Numbered from the stretch's first letter, positions 17,394 through 26,773 are shown. The stretch: DNA of 64,000 nt from an uncultured Hyphomicrobiales bacterium (GCA_903861645.1 CAIOVE010000085.1:1-64000); one strand, 5' to 3'. Made by a program: numbers and translations. Notes: generated by a model not told the origin, from the sequence alone.

Positions 17394-18527
17394 TCAGTCG
17401 GAAACGCCGCCCGCCGACGAGGGGTCGTCCGCCTCGGCGATATCGATCAGATGGCCGGCGCGGTCGCGCTTGGCGGCGAGATAGCGGATGTTCTGCTCCG
17501 TCCTGCGCCCGATGACGCGCTGGTCGGACACAACCTCAAGTCCAGCTTCCTCCAGCGCGGCGATTTTCAGCGGGTTATTGGTCATCACGCGCACCCGCGC
17601 CACGCCCAGCATCTTCAGCATGACGGCGGCGTAATCAAAGCCGCGCTGATCGTGGTCGAAACCGAGCACTTCGTCGGCGTCGTAGGTATCGAAACCCTGC
17701 GCCTGCAATTTGTAGGCGCGGATCTTGTTGGAAAGCCCGTTGCCGCGACCTTCCTGATCCAGATACAGCAGCACGCCGCCGCCATTCTCCGCCATGAAAC
17801 GCGCGGTGTGGCGCAACTGGTCGCCGCAATCGCATTTGAGGCTGCCGAACAGATCGCCGGTCAGGCAGGCAGAATGAAGCCGCACGGAGACGACGCCGCC
17901 GAAATCCGGCTTGCCGACGACGACGGCGACCTGATCGCGCAGCCCCTCGCCGCCGCGGAACACAACGAACTCGGTATCGGGCGCGCCTTCGAGCGGCACG
18001 GGCGCCCGCCCGACGATCCGCAAATCCTGAACGCCCGCGGCGCGGTAACCCTCGATCGCGCCGGCGTCGACGCGAATGAGCCCCTCCCCCTCGATGGCGC
18101 GGGCGGGAACCTGCGCCGCGACGACGGCGGGGAGAATGAGCGCGAGGCGCGCGAGTTCGAGGGCCGCATGATCGAGCTTGCCCAGGGCCGCGACCGGCGC
18201 GTCGACGCGCGCGCCAACCTCAAGCGCAAGGGCGGTGATGCGCCTGAGGTCGATCACCGGCAGGGCGATGGCCCCCGCGCGGGCGCGGTCAAGGCCAAGG
18301 CGACGCAGACGCGGGGCTGGCAACAGAAGCCGGGCGCGACGATTAGACAGGCGGGCGATCATTCCGGCCCGCGCCTCGTCCAGCGCCTCGACGCCGATCA
18401 CGATAACGTGCGAACGGCCCGAACGGATCACGACCGGGCGACCGGCGCGCAGCTCGGACAGCGCGCGATCGACCGTTACCCGAGCGACGCCGCCGTCGGC
18501 CTCCAGAATATGCTTGATATCTGCCAC
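17394..18527 (-). CDS. ribA: GTP cyclohydrolase II with N-terminal extension
   Basis: The protein has 377 residues. The C-terminal 200 hold the GTP cyclohydrolase II core: zinc ligands Cys221, Cys232 and Cys234 (HSACLTGDLFGSLKCDCG) and DQEGRGNGLSNKIRAY for GTP binding and catalysis. It makes the first riboflavin intermediate from GTP. The N-terminal about 180 residues are longer than E. coli RibA and resemble a degenerate DHBP-synthase-like domain, common in alphaproteobacterial proteins. It is divergent from the RibD-C gene, with 99 bases between. Confidence 0.92.
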   Translation of the reverse strand: MADIKHILEADGGVARVTVDRALSELRAGRPVVIRSGRSHVIVIGVEALDEARAGMIARLSNRRARLLLPAPRLRRLGLDRARAGAIALPVIDLRRITALALEVGARVDAPVAALGKLDHAALELARLALILPAVVAAQVPARAIEGEGLIRVDAGAIEGYRAAGVQDLRIVGRAPVPLEGAPDTEFVVFRGGEGLRDQVAVVVGKPDFGGVVSVRLHSACLTGDLFGSLKCDCGDQLRHTARFMAENGGGVLLYLDQEGRGNGLSNKIRAYKLQAQGFDTYDADEVLGFDHDQRGFDYAAVMLKMLGVARVRVMTNNPLKIAALEEAGLEVVSDQRVIGRRTEQNIRYLAAKRDRAGHLIDIAEADDPSSAGGVSD

Positions 18528-18626
18528 GCAACCCTCGACGCAGGCAACGCGTCACCATGGTCGGGCGTCGCGGTTTGCCTGTATACGCTCGATAGCGCAA
18601 ATCGGATTAACAGACTAGGAGCGGTC

Positions 18627-19340
18627 ATGATCGAGGCGGGGCGCGAGCGGGCGAATGGGCGGGATCCCCTCGCGCCGATTCGCGCGGCGAACCCGGCGCG
18701 GCCGTTTGTCGTCGCGCAACTGGGCCAGTCGCTCGATGGCCGCATCGCCACCATCACGGGCGAGTCACGCTACATCAATCGCGCCGCGGCGCTCGATCAT
18801 CTGCATCGGATGCGCGCCAGCGTCGACGCCGTGGTCGTGGGCGCCGGCACCATCGCCGCCGACGACCCACTGCTTACGGTGCGTCGCGTTGGCGGGCGCT
18901 CGCCGGCGCGGGTGGTCATCGACCCCTCCGGACGCCTCGGCGCGGACAAGCGCTGGCTCGCGCGCGACGGGGTCGCCCGCTACCTCGTCAGCACGTCGGA
19001 GAAGGCGCCCGCGGGCGCGGAGCTCATTCGCCTGCCCGCGACCGACGGCGCCCTGGCGCCCGCTGACATCGTCGCGGCTTTGTTCGCGCGCGGGCTGCGG
19101 CGGCTATTGATCGAGGGCGGCGCCCAGACGATCTCGCGGTTCATCGACGCAGGGCAAATCGACCGGCTGCATCTCATGGTCGCGCCGGTCATCATCGGCT
19201 CGGGAAAGACCGGGCTCGATCTCGCGCCGATCGCGGCGCTGTCGAGCGCGCTGCGGCCGCGCGTTGAAACGTTTTCGCTGGGCGACGGGGAAATCCTGTT
19301 CGATTGCGATTTGCGCGAACGGCTCGAACCCGACCAATAG
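18627..19340 (+). CDS. RibD C-terminal domain / dihydrofolate-reductase-fold reductase
   Basis: The protein has 237 residues. RPFVVAQLGQSLDGRIATITGES, VDAVVVGAGTIAADDPLLTVR and LLIEGGAQTISRF are the NADPH and substrate motifs of the RibD reductase domain. No deaminase domain is attached, so it would reduce the deaminated pyrimidine of riboflavin synthesis or act as a related stand-alone reductase. The position opposite ribA supports a flavin role. The ATG follows AGGAGCG. A separate full-length RibD elsewhere in the genome cannot be excluded. Confidence 0.85.
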   Translation: MIEAGRERANGRDPLAPIRAANPARPFVVAQLGQSLDGRIATITGESRYINRAAALDHLHRMRASVDAVVVGAGTIAADDPLLTVRRVGGRSPARVVIDPSGRLGADKRWLARDGVARYLVSTSEKAPAGAELIRLPATDGALAPADIVAALFARGLRRLLIEGGAQTISRFIDAGQIDRLHLMVAPVIIGSGKTGLDLAPIAALSSALRPRVETFSLGDGEILFDCDLRERLEPDQ

Positions 19341-19343
19341 ACT

Positions 19344-20330
19344 TCAATCGAGTTCGAGAACCTCGCCCGGCCTGCAAACGCGGAAGCGTTCCTCGGCGAT
19401 ATCAGCCGCGCGCAAGGCCTCGCGCAGGGCGCGGGGCGGCTCGTCGATGGCCTCGTCCGTCAGTTGAAACGTGCCCCAGTGATGAGCCATCGCCATGCGG
19501 GCGCCGCACATCTGGAAAATGCGGACGGACTCCTCCGGGTCGACGTGCTGGTCGCGCATGAACCAGCGCGGTTCGTAGGCGCCGATCGGCAGGATCGCCA
19601 AGCGGATGTCGCCGTGTTTCTGGCGCGCCGCGGAGAAGATCGCGCCGTCGCCCCAGCCCGTGTCGGCGATGTGATAGATCGCGCCATCCGGCGTCTCGAT
19701 GACGAAGGCGCACCATAACGCCATGCGGCGGTCGCTCAGGGATCGCGCCGACCAGTGATAGGCCTTCTCGAAATGCACGGCGACGGCGCCATTGAGCGGC
19801 GCGCGCGCCCCCCAGTCGTAGGCCTCCGCGTCGATGCGCCGGTCGTGGCGGCGCATGATGACGTCGTTGCCGAGCGGCGTCAGCACGCGCGGCGCGTGGG
19901 TTTTCGCCAGCCGCGAAAGCGTCGCGAGATCGAGATGGTCGTAATGATTATGGCTGACGAGCACCGCGTCGAGCGGCGGCAGGTTCTCCAGCGCGACGCC
20001 CGGCGCGTTGACGCGCCGCGGCCCCGCCCATTGAACCGGACTGGCGCGGTCGGCCCAGACCGGATCGATCAAAATGTTGAGCCCCCGCGTCTGGATAAGC
20101 ACGCTGGCGTGGCCGATGTAGCTCACCCGCAGGCGCGCGCCCTCCACGCGGGCGGGCGGATGATCATGGAACGGGCTTGGCGCAAGTTTCGGCCAGGCGT
20201 GACGACGCCCGCCAAAGCGCCCGCGCCAGAGATCGCCGGGCGACTTGTCGCGCGTGACGCCGCGAATGAAAAAGCGCTCACCATCGAAATGATCCGAGCG
20301 CGGACCGTTGTAGTAGGGATTGCGGGGCAT
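19344..20330 (-). CDS. MBL-fold metallo-hydrolase (NAPE-PLD/UlaG-like)
   Basis: About 328 residues. The metal-binding motif SHNHYDHLD (His, His, Asp, His) lies near residue 130, and further ligands in the HIADTGWGDG and MAHHWGTF stretches. IGHASVLIQTRGLNILIDPVWADRASP is characteristic of the N-acylphosphatidylethanolamine phospholipase D-like subgroup found widely in bacteria. The start MPRNPYYNGPRSDHFDGERF at 20330 is the usual family N-terminus; an upstream ATG at 20360 is possible. It ends three bases from the convergent RibD-C gene. The substrate is unknown. Confidence 0.85.
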   Translation of the reverse strand: MPRNPYYNGPRSDHFDGERFFIRGVTRDKSPGDLWRGRFGGRRHAWPKLAPSPFHDHPPARVEGARLRVSYIGHASVLIQTRGLNILIDPVWADRASPVQWAGPRRVNAPGVALENLPPLDAVLVSHNHYDHLDLATLSRLAKTHAPRVLTPLGNDVIMRRHDRRIDAEAYDWGARAPLNGAVAVHFEKAYHWSARSLSDRRMALWCAFVIETPDGAIYHIADTGWGDGAIFSAARQKHGDIRLAILPIGAYEPRWFMRDQHVDPEESVRIFQMCGARMAMAHHWGTFQLTDEAIDEPPRALREALRAADIAEERFRVCRPGEVLELD

Positions 20331-20383
20331 GTTGACCGGGCGGGCGGGCGCGGCCACCATGCCGCGAGTCAGGGGAGACTAAC

Positions 20384-21412
20384 ATGGGTTTCATTCGCGG
20401 ACTTTTCCAGACGCTGGCGGTCGTCGCGTTGACGAGCGGCGGCGCGCGCGCGCAGGCGCCCGCCCGTCCCTGGATGACGCGGGAAATTCTCGATGCCGCG
20501 AAGGCCGAGGGTCAGGTCACCGTCTACTCGTCAACGAATGAGCAGGAAGGCTTGCCCCTATGGAAAATCTTCGAGGACGCGACGGGCATCAAGATCAATT
20601 ACGTGCGCGCGGCCGACGCGGCGTTGATGGGCAAGATCGCGCTCGAGGCGCGCAGCGGCCAGCAAAGCTGGGATCTCATCAACACGCCCACCGCGAACCA
20701 GTTGCCCTCGGCCGTCATGGCGCAATTCGATCCGCCTGAAGCGCGCAACATCATGGAGAGCGCGCGCGCGCCGGACCGCCGCTGGTATGGCGTCTACGCC
20801 AACTACAATTCGCCCGCCTACAACACCAATCTGGTGAAGAAGGAGGATCTGCCGAAGACCTACGAGGGCTTTCTGGAAAAGAAGGAATGGGTGGGCCGCG
20901 TCGCCATCGAGGGCACCGACAACGAATGGATGAACGCCATTTTCGCGCAATATGGCGCGGACAAGGGCCGCAAGCTCATCGAGGATCTCGTCTCGACGCT
21001 CAAGATCGTGGTGCTCGACGGCCACCTCGCCGCGGCGCGCCAGATAGCCTCAGGCGAATACGCGGTGGCGCTCAACAACTATACGATGCTGACCAACAAC
21101 ATGAAGCTGTCGGGCGCGCCGACGGATTTCTGGGCGATGGACCCGGTGGCCCTGTTCTTCGGACAGGTCGCCATCAACGCCAAGGCGCCGCATCCCAAGG
21201 CGTCGCTGCTTGCCGCGAATTTCATGTTGAGCGCGGAAGCGCAGGCCTTCGCCGCCAAGACCGGTCGTATTCCAACGCGGCCGGACACGCCGGCCAATCC
21301 GCCCGACGTCGTGGCGCGCCTGACAGCGGCGAAGGTGATCCCCTATTCGCTGTCTGGCGACCAGATCAAGGCATCGCAACGCCTTTTCGACGAACTTTTC
21401 AAGAAGCGATAG
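20384..21412 (+). CDS. extracellular solute-binding protein (Fe3+-type ABC receptor)
   Basis: The protein has 342 residues. The signal peptide ends near GGARAQA; the mature start EILDAAKAEGQVTVYSSTNEQEG and YVRAADAALMGKI match the family-1 receptors for ferric ion, thiamine or organic substrates. No permease or ATPase gene is adjacent. It is a second orphan receptor of this kind in the window (compare the gene at 10633). It is divergent from the metallo-hydrolase and followed by a PilZ gene about 108 bases on. The ligand cannot be predicted. Confidence 0.82.
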   Translation: MGFIRGLFQTLAVVALTSGGARAQAPARPWMTREILDAAKAEGQVTVYSSTNEQEGLPLWKIFEDATGIKINYVRAADAALMGKIALEARSGQQSWDLINTPTANQLPSAVMAQFDPPEARNIMESARAPDRRWYGVYANYNSPAYNTNLVKKEDLPKTYEGFLEKKEWVGRVAIEGTDNEWMNAIFAQYGADKGRKLIEDLVSTLKIVVLDGHLAAARQIASGEYAVALNNYTMLTNNMKLSGAPTDFWAMDPVALFFGQVAINAKAPHPKASLLAANFMLSAEAQAFAAKTGRIPTRPDTPANPPDVVARLTAAKVIPYSLSGDQIKASQRLFDELFKKR

Positions 21413-21520
21413 GCGGTTCGCTCATCGTCGAAATGGTTGTTTTACCAAAATTTCCCTCATGGGTTGTAATTCGACGTCGCTACAAGCAAGCTCCCGTCGC
21501 GTATCAGGCGGGAGAGTTCA

Positions 21521-21955
21521 GTGTCAGTCACGCTCAACGGCATGCGCGGGCCGGCATGGATTCTACGCGCCGGAATCGCGCGGATTCTTGAAAAGCCGCT
21601 CGCGCGGCGGGGTTTCGTCGCGTTTCACGGCGCCTTCCCGTCCGCGGGCAAGCCGCCCGACGATCAGCCAGCGATCGAGAACCGCCGCGTGGACCGCCAG
21701 CGGGTTCGGCTGCGATCGGGCCGAATCCTTGATCACGAAGGCCGCTTTATTTGCGATTGCATGATCCACGACCGGTCGAGCACCGGCTTGCGGCTCAAGC
21801 TGCACGAACGGCTGACCTTGCCACGACGCGGCGTCATCCGCCTCGATGAAACGGGCGTCGCCCATTCCATGGAAATCGCCTGGCAGCGCGACACGCTCGC
21901 CGGCGTGCGCCTACTGGGTCAGACGCGACGCGACGCGGGCGCCTTCCGACCCTGA
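21521..21955 (+). CDS. PilZ domain-containing protein
   Basis: The protein has 144 residues with a GTG start after GGGAGAG. A basic N-terminal half of about 55 residues precedes a PilZ-like domain: RRVDRQRVRLRSGRI, CMIHDRSSTGLRLKL and LAGVRLLG. These show the two c-di-GMP-binding elements (RxxxR and D-x-S-x-x-G) nearly intact (DRSSTG). The role is probably a c-di-GMP-responsive adaptor. It stands between an orphan receptor and the second heme/propeller gene. Confidence 0.75.
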   Translation: MSVTLNGMRGPAWILRAGIARILEKPLARRGFVAFHGAFPSAGKPPDDQPAIENRRVDRQRVRLRSGRILDHEGRFICDCMIHDRSSTGLRLKLHERLTLPRRGVIRLDETGVAHSMEIAWQRDTLAGVRLLGQTRRDAGAFRP

Positions 21956-22042
21956 CGGGCCGTGGCGCGCTTGCGCCAGCCCGGCGAAGGGTCCACACTT
22001 CCGGCAAAAGCGCGCGACAACGCGACGCACCGGGAGGAAGCC

Positions 22043-23722
22043 ATGCAAAACCTCATTGGCCGCCGACTGTCCCTTGCCCTGTTGCTATCGTTCGCCCCGC
22101 CCGCGCTGGCGCAACAGGCGACGCTGCATGGAGAAGCGCGCTCCGACCGCGAAGGACCGATGGAAGGCGTCGTTGTCACGGCGACGCCCGAGAATTCAAC
22201 GATTTCCTACAGCGTCGTGACCGACGAGCACGGGCGATTCGCCTTTCCGGCCGGGCGCCTGAAAGCGGGCGCTTACGCGCTGACGATGCGCGCGACGGGC
22301 TACGATCTCGCGGCGCCCGCGAACGCCACCGTGGGACCGGACGGCGAGGGCAGCGCCAGCCTCAGACTCACGCCAACGAGCGACATCGCAAAACAGCTCA
22401 CCAGCGCCGAATGGCTGGCCAGCATGCCAGGCACGGACGCGCAAAAGCAGATGCTGCTGAATTGCACCGACTGCCACACGGTCGAACGCATCGTTCAATC
22501 ATCGCATACAGCCGAGGAATTCACGCAGGTTTTCGAACGGATGGCGGGGTACTATCCGGGCGCGTGGCCCGAACAACCGCAACGCCTTGTCGGCGATGGC
22601 CGCCGACCACCCGTCGCGCCCAACCGCGTGAAGGAATTTTCCGAATATCTCGCCAGCGTGAACCTGAGCGCTCACGCCACGCACCCTTATGAATTGAAGC
22701 CCTTCCCGCGGCCCAGCGGCAGGGCGACAAGGGTTTTCATCACCGAATACGCCCTGCCGCGGAAAATCATCCAGCCGCACGACGTCATTCTCGACAGGGA
22801 TGGAATGGTCTGGTTCTCGCACTTCGGCGAGCAGTTTCTCTCCCGGCTGGATCCCAGGACCGGCAAGACAACCGACTTCGCCATCGCCGAGCAAAAGAAA
22901 GGCTATCCAACCGGCACGCTCGACCTCGAGACGGACGAGGATGGCAATCTATGGATTGGCCTGATGTATCAGACCGGCGTCGCCAGGTTTGATCGAAAGA
23001 CGGAAACGTTCACGTATTTCCCGCTGCCGGCCGACTGGCAAACGAACATGACCCAGCAAGCCCACCTCTCGGCCGCGGCAAGCAAGGTCGACGGCAAGAT
23101 ATGGGTCAAGAATTCGGATCGGGCGCAGGTCATGCGGCTCGATCCGTCGACGGGAAAATACGAGAATCTCGGAACGATGATCGACCCGGCGGTCAAGCGT
23201 CCAATCGGCATCTACGGCATTTCCGCCGACCAGAACAACAACGCCTATATTCTCGATTACGGCGGCGGCAACATCGGCAAGATCGACGCGAAAACCAAGG
23301 CATTCTCGATCTACCCGACGCCAACGCCCAACGCGCGGGCGCGGCGCGGTCGCGTCGACGTGGAAAACCGCCTGTGGTTCGCCGAATATGGCGGCAACGC
23401 CATCGGGATGTTCGATCCACGCACCGAGCGCATGTCGGAATGGTCGCTAAAGACGCCGTGGAGTCAGCCCTACGACGTCATGCTCGACAGAAGCGGCGCG
23501 GCGTGGACGGGCTCCGTCATGTCGGACCGGGTCACCCGGCTCGACACGAAGACCGGCGAGTTCATCGACTATCTCATGCCGCGGCCCACCAACATTCGGC
23601 GGGTCTACGTCGACGACACCGCCAGGCCGGTCGCGTTCTGGACGGGCAGCGACCACGGGGCCTCCATCGTGAAGGTCGAGCCGCTCGATATCCCCGGCGA
23701 ACCACTGTCGCCGACACCGTAG
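22043..23722 (+). CDS. second secreted heme/propeller multidomain protein (paralogue of the 13919 protein)
   Basis: The protein has 559 residues: signal peptide ending at ALAQQ, carboxypeptidase-regulatory-like domain (about 26-110, EGPMEGVVVTATPEN), heme motif CTDCH at 141-145 with Met167 as possible axial ligand, then a Vgb-like propeller from about 240 (PHDVILDRDGMVWFSHFG). Domain order equals that of the 13919 protein but identity looks modest. No cytochrome gene is attached. The role is unknown; a periplasmic redox or sensing function is inferred from the heme. The ATG is preceded by GGGAGGAAG. Confidence 0.8.
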   Translation: MQNLIGRRLSLALLLSFAPPALAQQATLHGEARSDREGPMEGVVVTATPENSTISYSVVTDEHGRFAFPAGRLKAGAYALTMRATGYDLAAPANATVGPDGEGSASLRLTPTSDIAKQLTSAEWLASMPGTDAQKQMLLNCTDCHTVERIVQSSHTAEEFTQVFERMAGYYPGAWPEQPQRLVGDGRRPPVAPNRVKEFSEYLASVNLSAHATHPYELKPFPRPSGRATRVFITEYALPRKIIQPHDVILDRDGMVWFSHFGEQFLSRLDPRTGKTTDFAIAEQKKGYPTGTLDLETDEDGNLWIGLMYQTGVARFDRKTETFTYFPLPADWQTNMTQQAHLSAAASKVDGKIWVKNSDRAQVMRLDPSTGKYENLGTMIDPAVKRPIGIYGISADQNNNAYILDYGGGNIGKIDAKTKAFSIYPTPTPNARARRGRVDVENRLWFAEYGGNAIGMFDPRTERMSEWSLKTPWSQPYDVMLDRSGAAWTGSVMSDRVTRLDTKTGEFIDYLMPRPTNIRRVYVDDTARPVAFWTGSDHGASIVKVEPLDIPGEPLSPTP

Positions 23723-23724
23723 CC

Positions 23725-23746
23725 GCATCGCCCGCGCGGGCGATGC
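23725..23746. repeat. 22-base perfect palindrome between convergent genes
   Basis: GCATCGCCCGC and its exact complement GCGGGCGATGC form one uninterrupted palindrome just after the propeller gene stop. It could act as a terminator stem for either convergent gene, but no T-tract follows. Confidence 0.45.
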
Positions 23747-23782
23747 GCGGGCGCGAACACGTCGAGCCCGTAGAATGGCCGC

Positions 23783-24658
23783 CTATTTTTTCGGGGCGAT
23801 CTTGTCCTGCGTTTTCGTGTCGAAATCGCTGGCGTCATGCCGCTCGTGCAACTGGTCCGACAATTCGCCGTTGACGCGGTTGACCTTGCGGCCGCGCCGG
23901 ACGGCGGGACGCTCCAGAATGGCGTCGGCCCAACGCATAACGTTCTTGTATTCATGCACCTGCAGGAACTCGGCCGCGCCATAGAGCCAGCCCTTCACGA
24001 GGCCGCCGTACCAGGGGAAAACGGCGATATCCGCGATCGTGTATTCGTCGCCCGCGAGATAGGCGCTTTCGGCGAGGCGGCGATCCAGCACGTCGAGCTG
24101 GCGCTTGGTCTCCATCGAGAACCGATCGATGGCGTATTCAAACTTCATCGGCGCATAGGCGTAGAAATGTCCGAATCCGCCGCCGACGTAAGGCGCGCTG
24201 CCCATCTGCCAGAACAGCCACGAGAAACACTCCGCGCGCGCGCGGGGCTCGGTCGTCAGAAAGGCGCCGAATTTTTCCGCCAGATGCACGAGAATGGCGC
24301 CGGATTCAAAAACGCGGATCGGCTTCGGTCCACTCCTGTCCAGAAGCGCGGGGATTTTCGAATTGGGATTGACCCCGACGAAGCCGCTGCCGAACTGATC
24401 GCCCTCGCCAATCTTGATCAGCCAGGCGTCGTATTCCGCGCCGGCGTGGCCAAGCGCGAGAAGCTCCTCGAGCATGATCGTGACTTTCTGGCCGTTCGGC
24501 GTCGCCAGCGAATAGAGCTGCAACGGATGACGGCCAACGGGCAATTCCTTGTCGTGGGTCGGACCGGCGATCGGGCGATTGATGTTGGCGAAGCGACCGC
24601 CGTTGCCCTTGTTCCAGGTCCAGACCTTCGGCGGCGTGTATTCGGGCGTGTCCGTCAT
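23783..24658 (-). CDS. yghU: glutathione S-transferase family, YghU-type disulfide reductase
   Basis: The protein has 291 residues, longer than typical GSTs as in the YghU group. YSLATPNGQKVTIMLEEL contains the TPNGQKV motif of YghU, which binds two glutathiones and reduces disulfides. GVNPNSKIPALLD supplies the thioredoxin-domain cis-Pro, and the C-terminal half is the all-helical GST domain. Cytoplasmic. It stands alone on its strand. Confidence 0.9.
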   Translation of the reverse strand: MTDTPEYTPPKVWTWNKGNGGRFANINRPIAGPTHDKELPVGRHPLQLYSLATPNGQKVTIMLEELLALGHAGAEYDAWLIKIGEGDQFGSGFVGVNPNSKIPALLDRSGPKPIRVFESGAILVHLAEKFGAFLTTEPRARAECFSWLFWQMGSAPYVGGGFGHFYAYAPMKFEYAIDRFSMETKRQLDVLDRRLAESAYLAGDEYTIADIAVFPWYGGLVKGWLYGAAEFLQVHEYKNVMRWADAILERPAVRRGRKVNRVNGELSDQLHERHDASDFDTKTQDKIAPKK

Positions 24659-24869
24659 GATGAATCTCCAGATATCCGCGACAGGCGCGCGGCTCGTGAT
24701 GCCTCATGTTACACGAAGGCCGGCGCCACGGACTAGGCCGCTTCAACGGCGCGCCATCACCAACGCGTCATCCGGGCCCGGCGTCGGACGGCCCGCGACG
24801 CCATGGCGTCGCCACTTTCCGGCAAGAAATTGTGCTATCATTCGTTCGTGTCGAAACATCCGGTCCACG

Positions 24870-25415
24870 ATGTCGAAAAGAATTCTCGCTCTCATTCCCG
24901 CCCTTGCCTGCCTGTCGTCCACGGCGTGGGCATGGGAAGTCGTCGGCGGTTCCCTGCCGACATTCGCGCAGGAGGGATCGGCGGCGTCCGCGTCCCTGAT
25001 CCGCCCATGGTCGGCGATGACTGGCGATCCGTTCCGCGCGACAGCCCTGCCCGCCGGCTATGACGTCAGTCTCGGCAAGGGCTTGCTTCTCGGCGTGCGC
25101 AACTGGTCCGATACAGCGCCGGGTTTCTCGATGGGCGCGTTGGCGCCCATGGGATTCTCCGGCAGCCAGGTCAAGCTCGGGTTCAACATGGGGGGCGCGC
25201 TCACCCCTTATGTTTCCGTCGCGCAGGGCATGGCGCGCTCGCCTTTTTCGGGCATGTCGTCCCTGACGGGCGGCTATATGGCGGCACCGGGCAATCCTTT
25301 CACGACGACCGCGACGACGACGACGGTGGGCGCCGGATTCGATTACGCGCTCACCAACAACATAACGCTCGGCGTTGGCGTGTCGGCGACGCAGATTCGC
25401 TCCAACTGGCCCTGA
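24870..25415 (+). CDS. secreted protein of unknown function
   Basis: The protein has 181 residues. A signal peptide ending at AWAWE is followed by a Gly- and aromatic-rich sequence with alternating hydrophobic residues (GFDYALTNNITLGVGVSATQI) that suggests beta strands, perhaps a small outer-membrane or surface protein. There is a run of threonines (TTTATTTTVG). I do not recognise a family. It is convergent with an L,D-transpeptidase gene. Confidence 0.65.
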   Translation: MSKRILALIPALACLSSTAWAWEVVGGSLPTFAQEGSAASASLIRPWSAMTGDPFRATALPAGYDVSLGKGLLLGVRNWSDTAPGFSMGALAPMGFSGSQVKLGFNMGGALTPYVSVAQGMARSPFSGMSSLTGGYMAAPGNPFTTTATTTTVGAGFDYALTNNITLGVGVSATQIRSNWP

Positions 25416-25438
25416 GCCGTCCGCGAGGGCGCGCAAAC

Positions 25439-25479
25439 GGAGAAAGCCGCCCCGCCTCGCGGCGAAACGGCTTCCTCCT
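25439..25479. terminator. possible terminator between convergent genes
   Basis: GGAGAAAGCCG and CGGCTTCCTCC can pair across a 19-base G/C-rich loop that itself can fold. Weak, since no clean T-tract is present. Confidence 0.35.
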
Positions 25480-25547
25480 GTCCGCTCGTTCGAACGGCCC
25501 CGGTCGCGAATGCTCCCAAACGACCAGGGTATTCCGGTTGCGCGCGC

Positions 25548-26387
25548 CTAGATGACCTGCACGCGGGTTCCGACCTTCACGCGCTCGTAAAGGTCCGTGA
25601 CATCCTCGTTCATCAGGCGAATGCAGCCCGACGAAACGTTCTGCCCGATTGTCCATGGCTCGTTGGTGCCGTGGATGCGGTAGAGCGAGGAACCCAGATA
25701 CATGGCGCGGGCGCCAAGGGGGTTTTCCGGCCCGCCCGCCATATGGCGCGGCAATTCGGGGCGGCGCAGCAGCATTTCGGGCGGCGGCGTCCAGTCCGGC
25801 CACTCCGCCTTGCGGCTGACGGTTTTCATCCCAGCCCATTCAAAGCCCGGGCGACCAACGCCGATGCCATAGCGCATGGCCCGACCATTGCCGAGCACGT
25901 AATAGAGATATCGATTGGGCGTATCGACGATGATCGAGCCGGCCGGTTGCGTGCTGGCGTAGTCCACTTCCTGCCGCAGATATTTCGGGTCGATGGCGCG
26001 ATGCACGCCGACCATGGCCGAAGGATCAACGGAAGCCCGCTGGATCGGCGCGGGGGCCGGCGGCGGCGCGCGCGACGGCTCGTTCGTATAGGCGCGCTGC
26101 TGGACGGGCATGCCGGGCGCGGCCTGCTCGTATTGCGGGGCCATGCGCTGACCGCGCGGCGCGTAGACGTCCGGCGTCGGATCGCGCCCGGTCGCCAGCA
26201 GTTCGAGGAACCCGCCGCCAAGGCCGCTGGCGGCGACGCGCGTTGGCCGGGGCTGCGCCGCCGGGGCGACATCGGGCCCGACGCCCTGAATGACGAGGGG
26301 ATCGCGCGACCCCGCCGCCGCGGGCGTCACGAAAGACAAACCGCCCGCAACGAGGGCGACGATTGTTGCGATACTTGAACCACGCAT
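25548..26387 (-). CDS. L,D-transpeptidase (YkuD domain)
   Basis: The protein has 279 residues. A signal peptide and a Pro-rich linker (about 25-130) lead to the YkuD catalytic domain with the signature HGTNEPWTIGQNVSSGCIR and nucleophile Cys255. It forms 3-3 cross-links in peptidoglycan or attaches proteins to it in the periplasm. The proline/alanine linker, including PPPAPAPI, probably spans the wall. It is divergent from a second, larger L,D-transpeptidase across a 386-base control region. Confidence 0.9.
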   Translation of the reverse strand: MRGSSIATIVALVAGGLSFVTPAAAGSRDPLVIQGVGPDVAPAAQPRPTRVAASGLGGGFLELLATGRDPTPDVYAPRGQRMAPQYEQAAPGMPVQQRAYTNEPSRAPPPAPAPIQRASVDPSAMVGVHRAIDPKYLRQEVDYASTQPAGSIIVDTPNRYLYYVLGNGRAMRYGIGVGRPGFEWAGMKTVSRKAEWPDWTPPPEMLLRRPELPRHMAGGPENPLGARAMYLGSSLYRIHGTNEPWTIGQNVSSGCIRLMNEDVTDLYERVKVGTRVQVI

Positions 26388-26773
26388 GGCGCACGCTCCA
26401 CCAAGAACGATGGCCCGGCCATCGCTCGCCCCGACCGAGGCGGGGGTATTTTGATCGTCGAATGATAACGTGGAAGCGCGTTTTCCCGAGCGGGAACATC
26501 CCGAATGGTTAGTTGATTATTACGGGCGCATTCGCTGTTTATTTTTATCCAAAGGGTAAGGTTAAGCCAACGTTACCGCCGATATTTCAATATGTTGAAA
26601 GCATTTCGCGGGTCGATGTCACGGAGAATTGAGCGTTTCACGCTTGTTCTCTCCGGTCGCCGATCAGGCATTCGGCCTTTCCGGTATCGAATTGGTATGA
26701 TTTTCATGTACCATGCTTAACCGATTGCAATTGTCGTGGGCGACCGCCGTCCCGCGCTCCGTGGATATTGTTC
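26388..26773. other. long AT-richer intergenic region between two L,D-transpeptidase genes
   Basis: This stretch is visibly less GC-rich than the genes. It should carry two divergent promoters. I see an imperfect hairpin at 26623-26654 with the core AGCGT-TTC-ACGCT and outer GGAGAA/TTCTC arms. Also present is an imperfect dyad TGGTA...TACCA at 26693-26713. No clear sigma-70 pair could be assigned. Confidence 0.4.

Noticed and set aside
18528-18626. FMN riboswitch between ribA and the RibD-C gene
   Set aside because: The 99-base gap is too short for the RFN element and none of its conserved blocks are seen.
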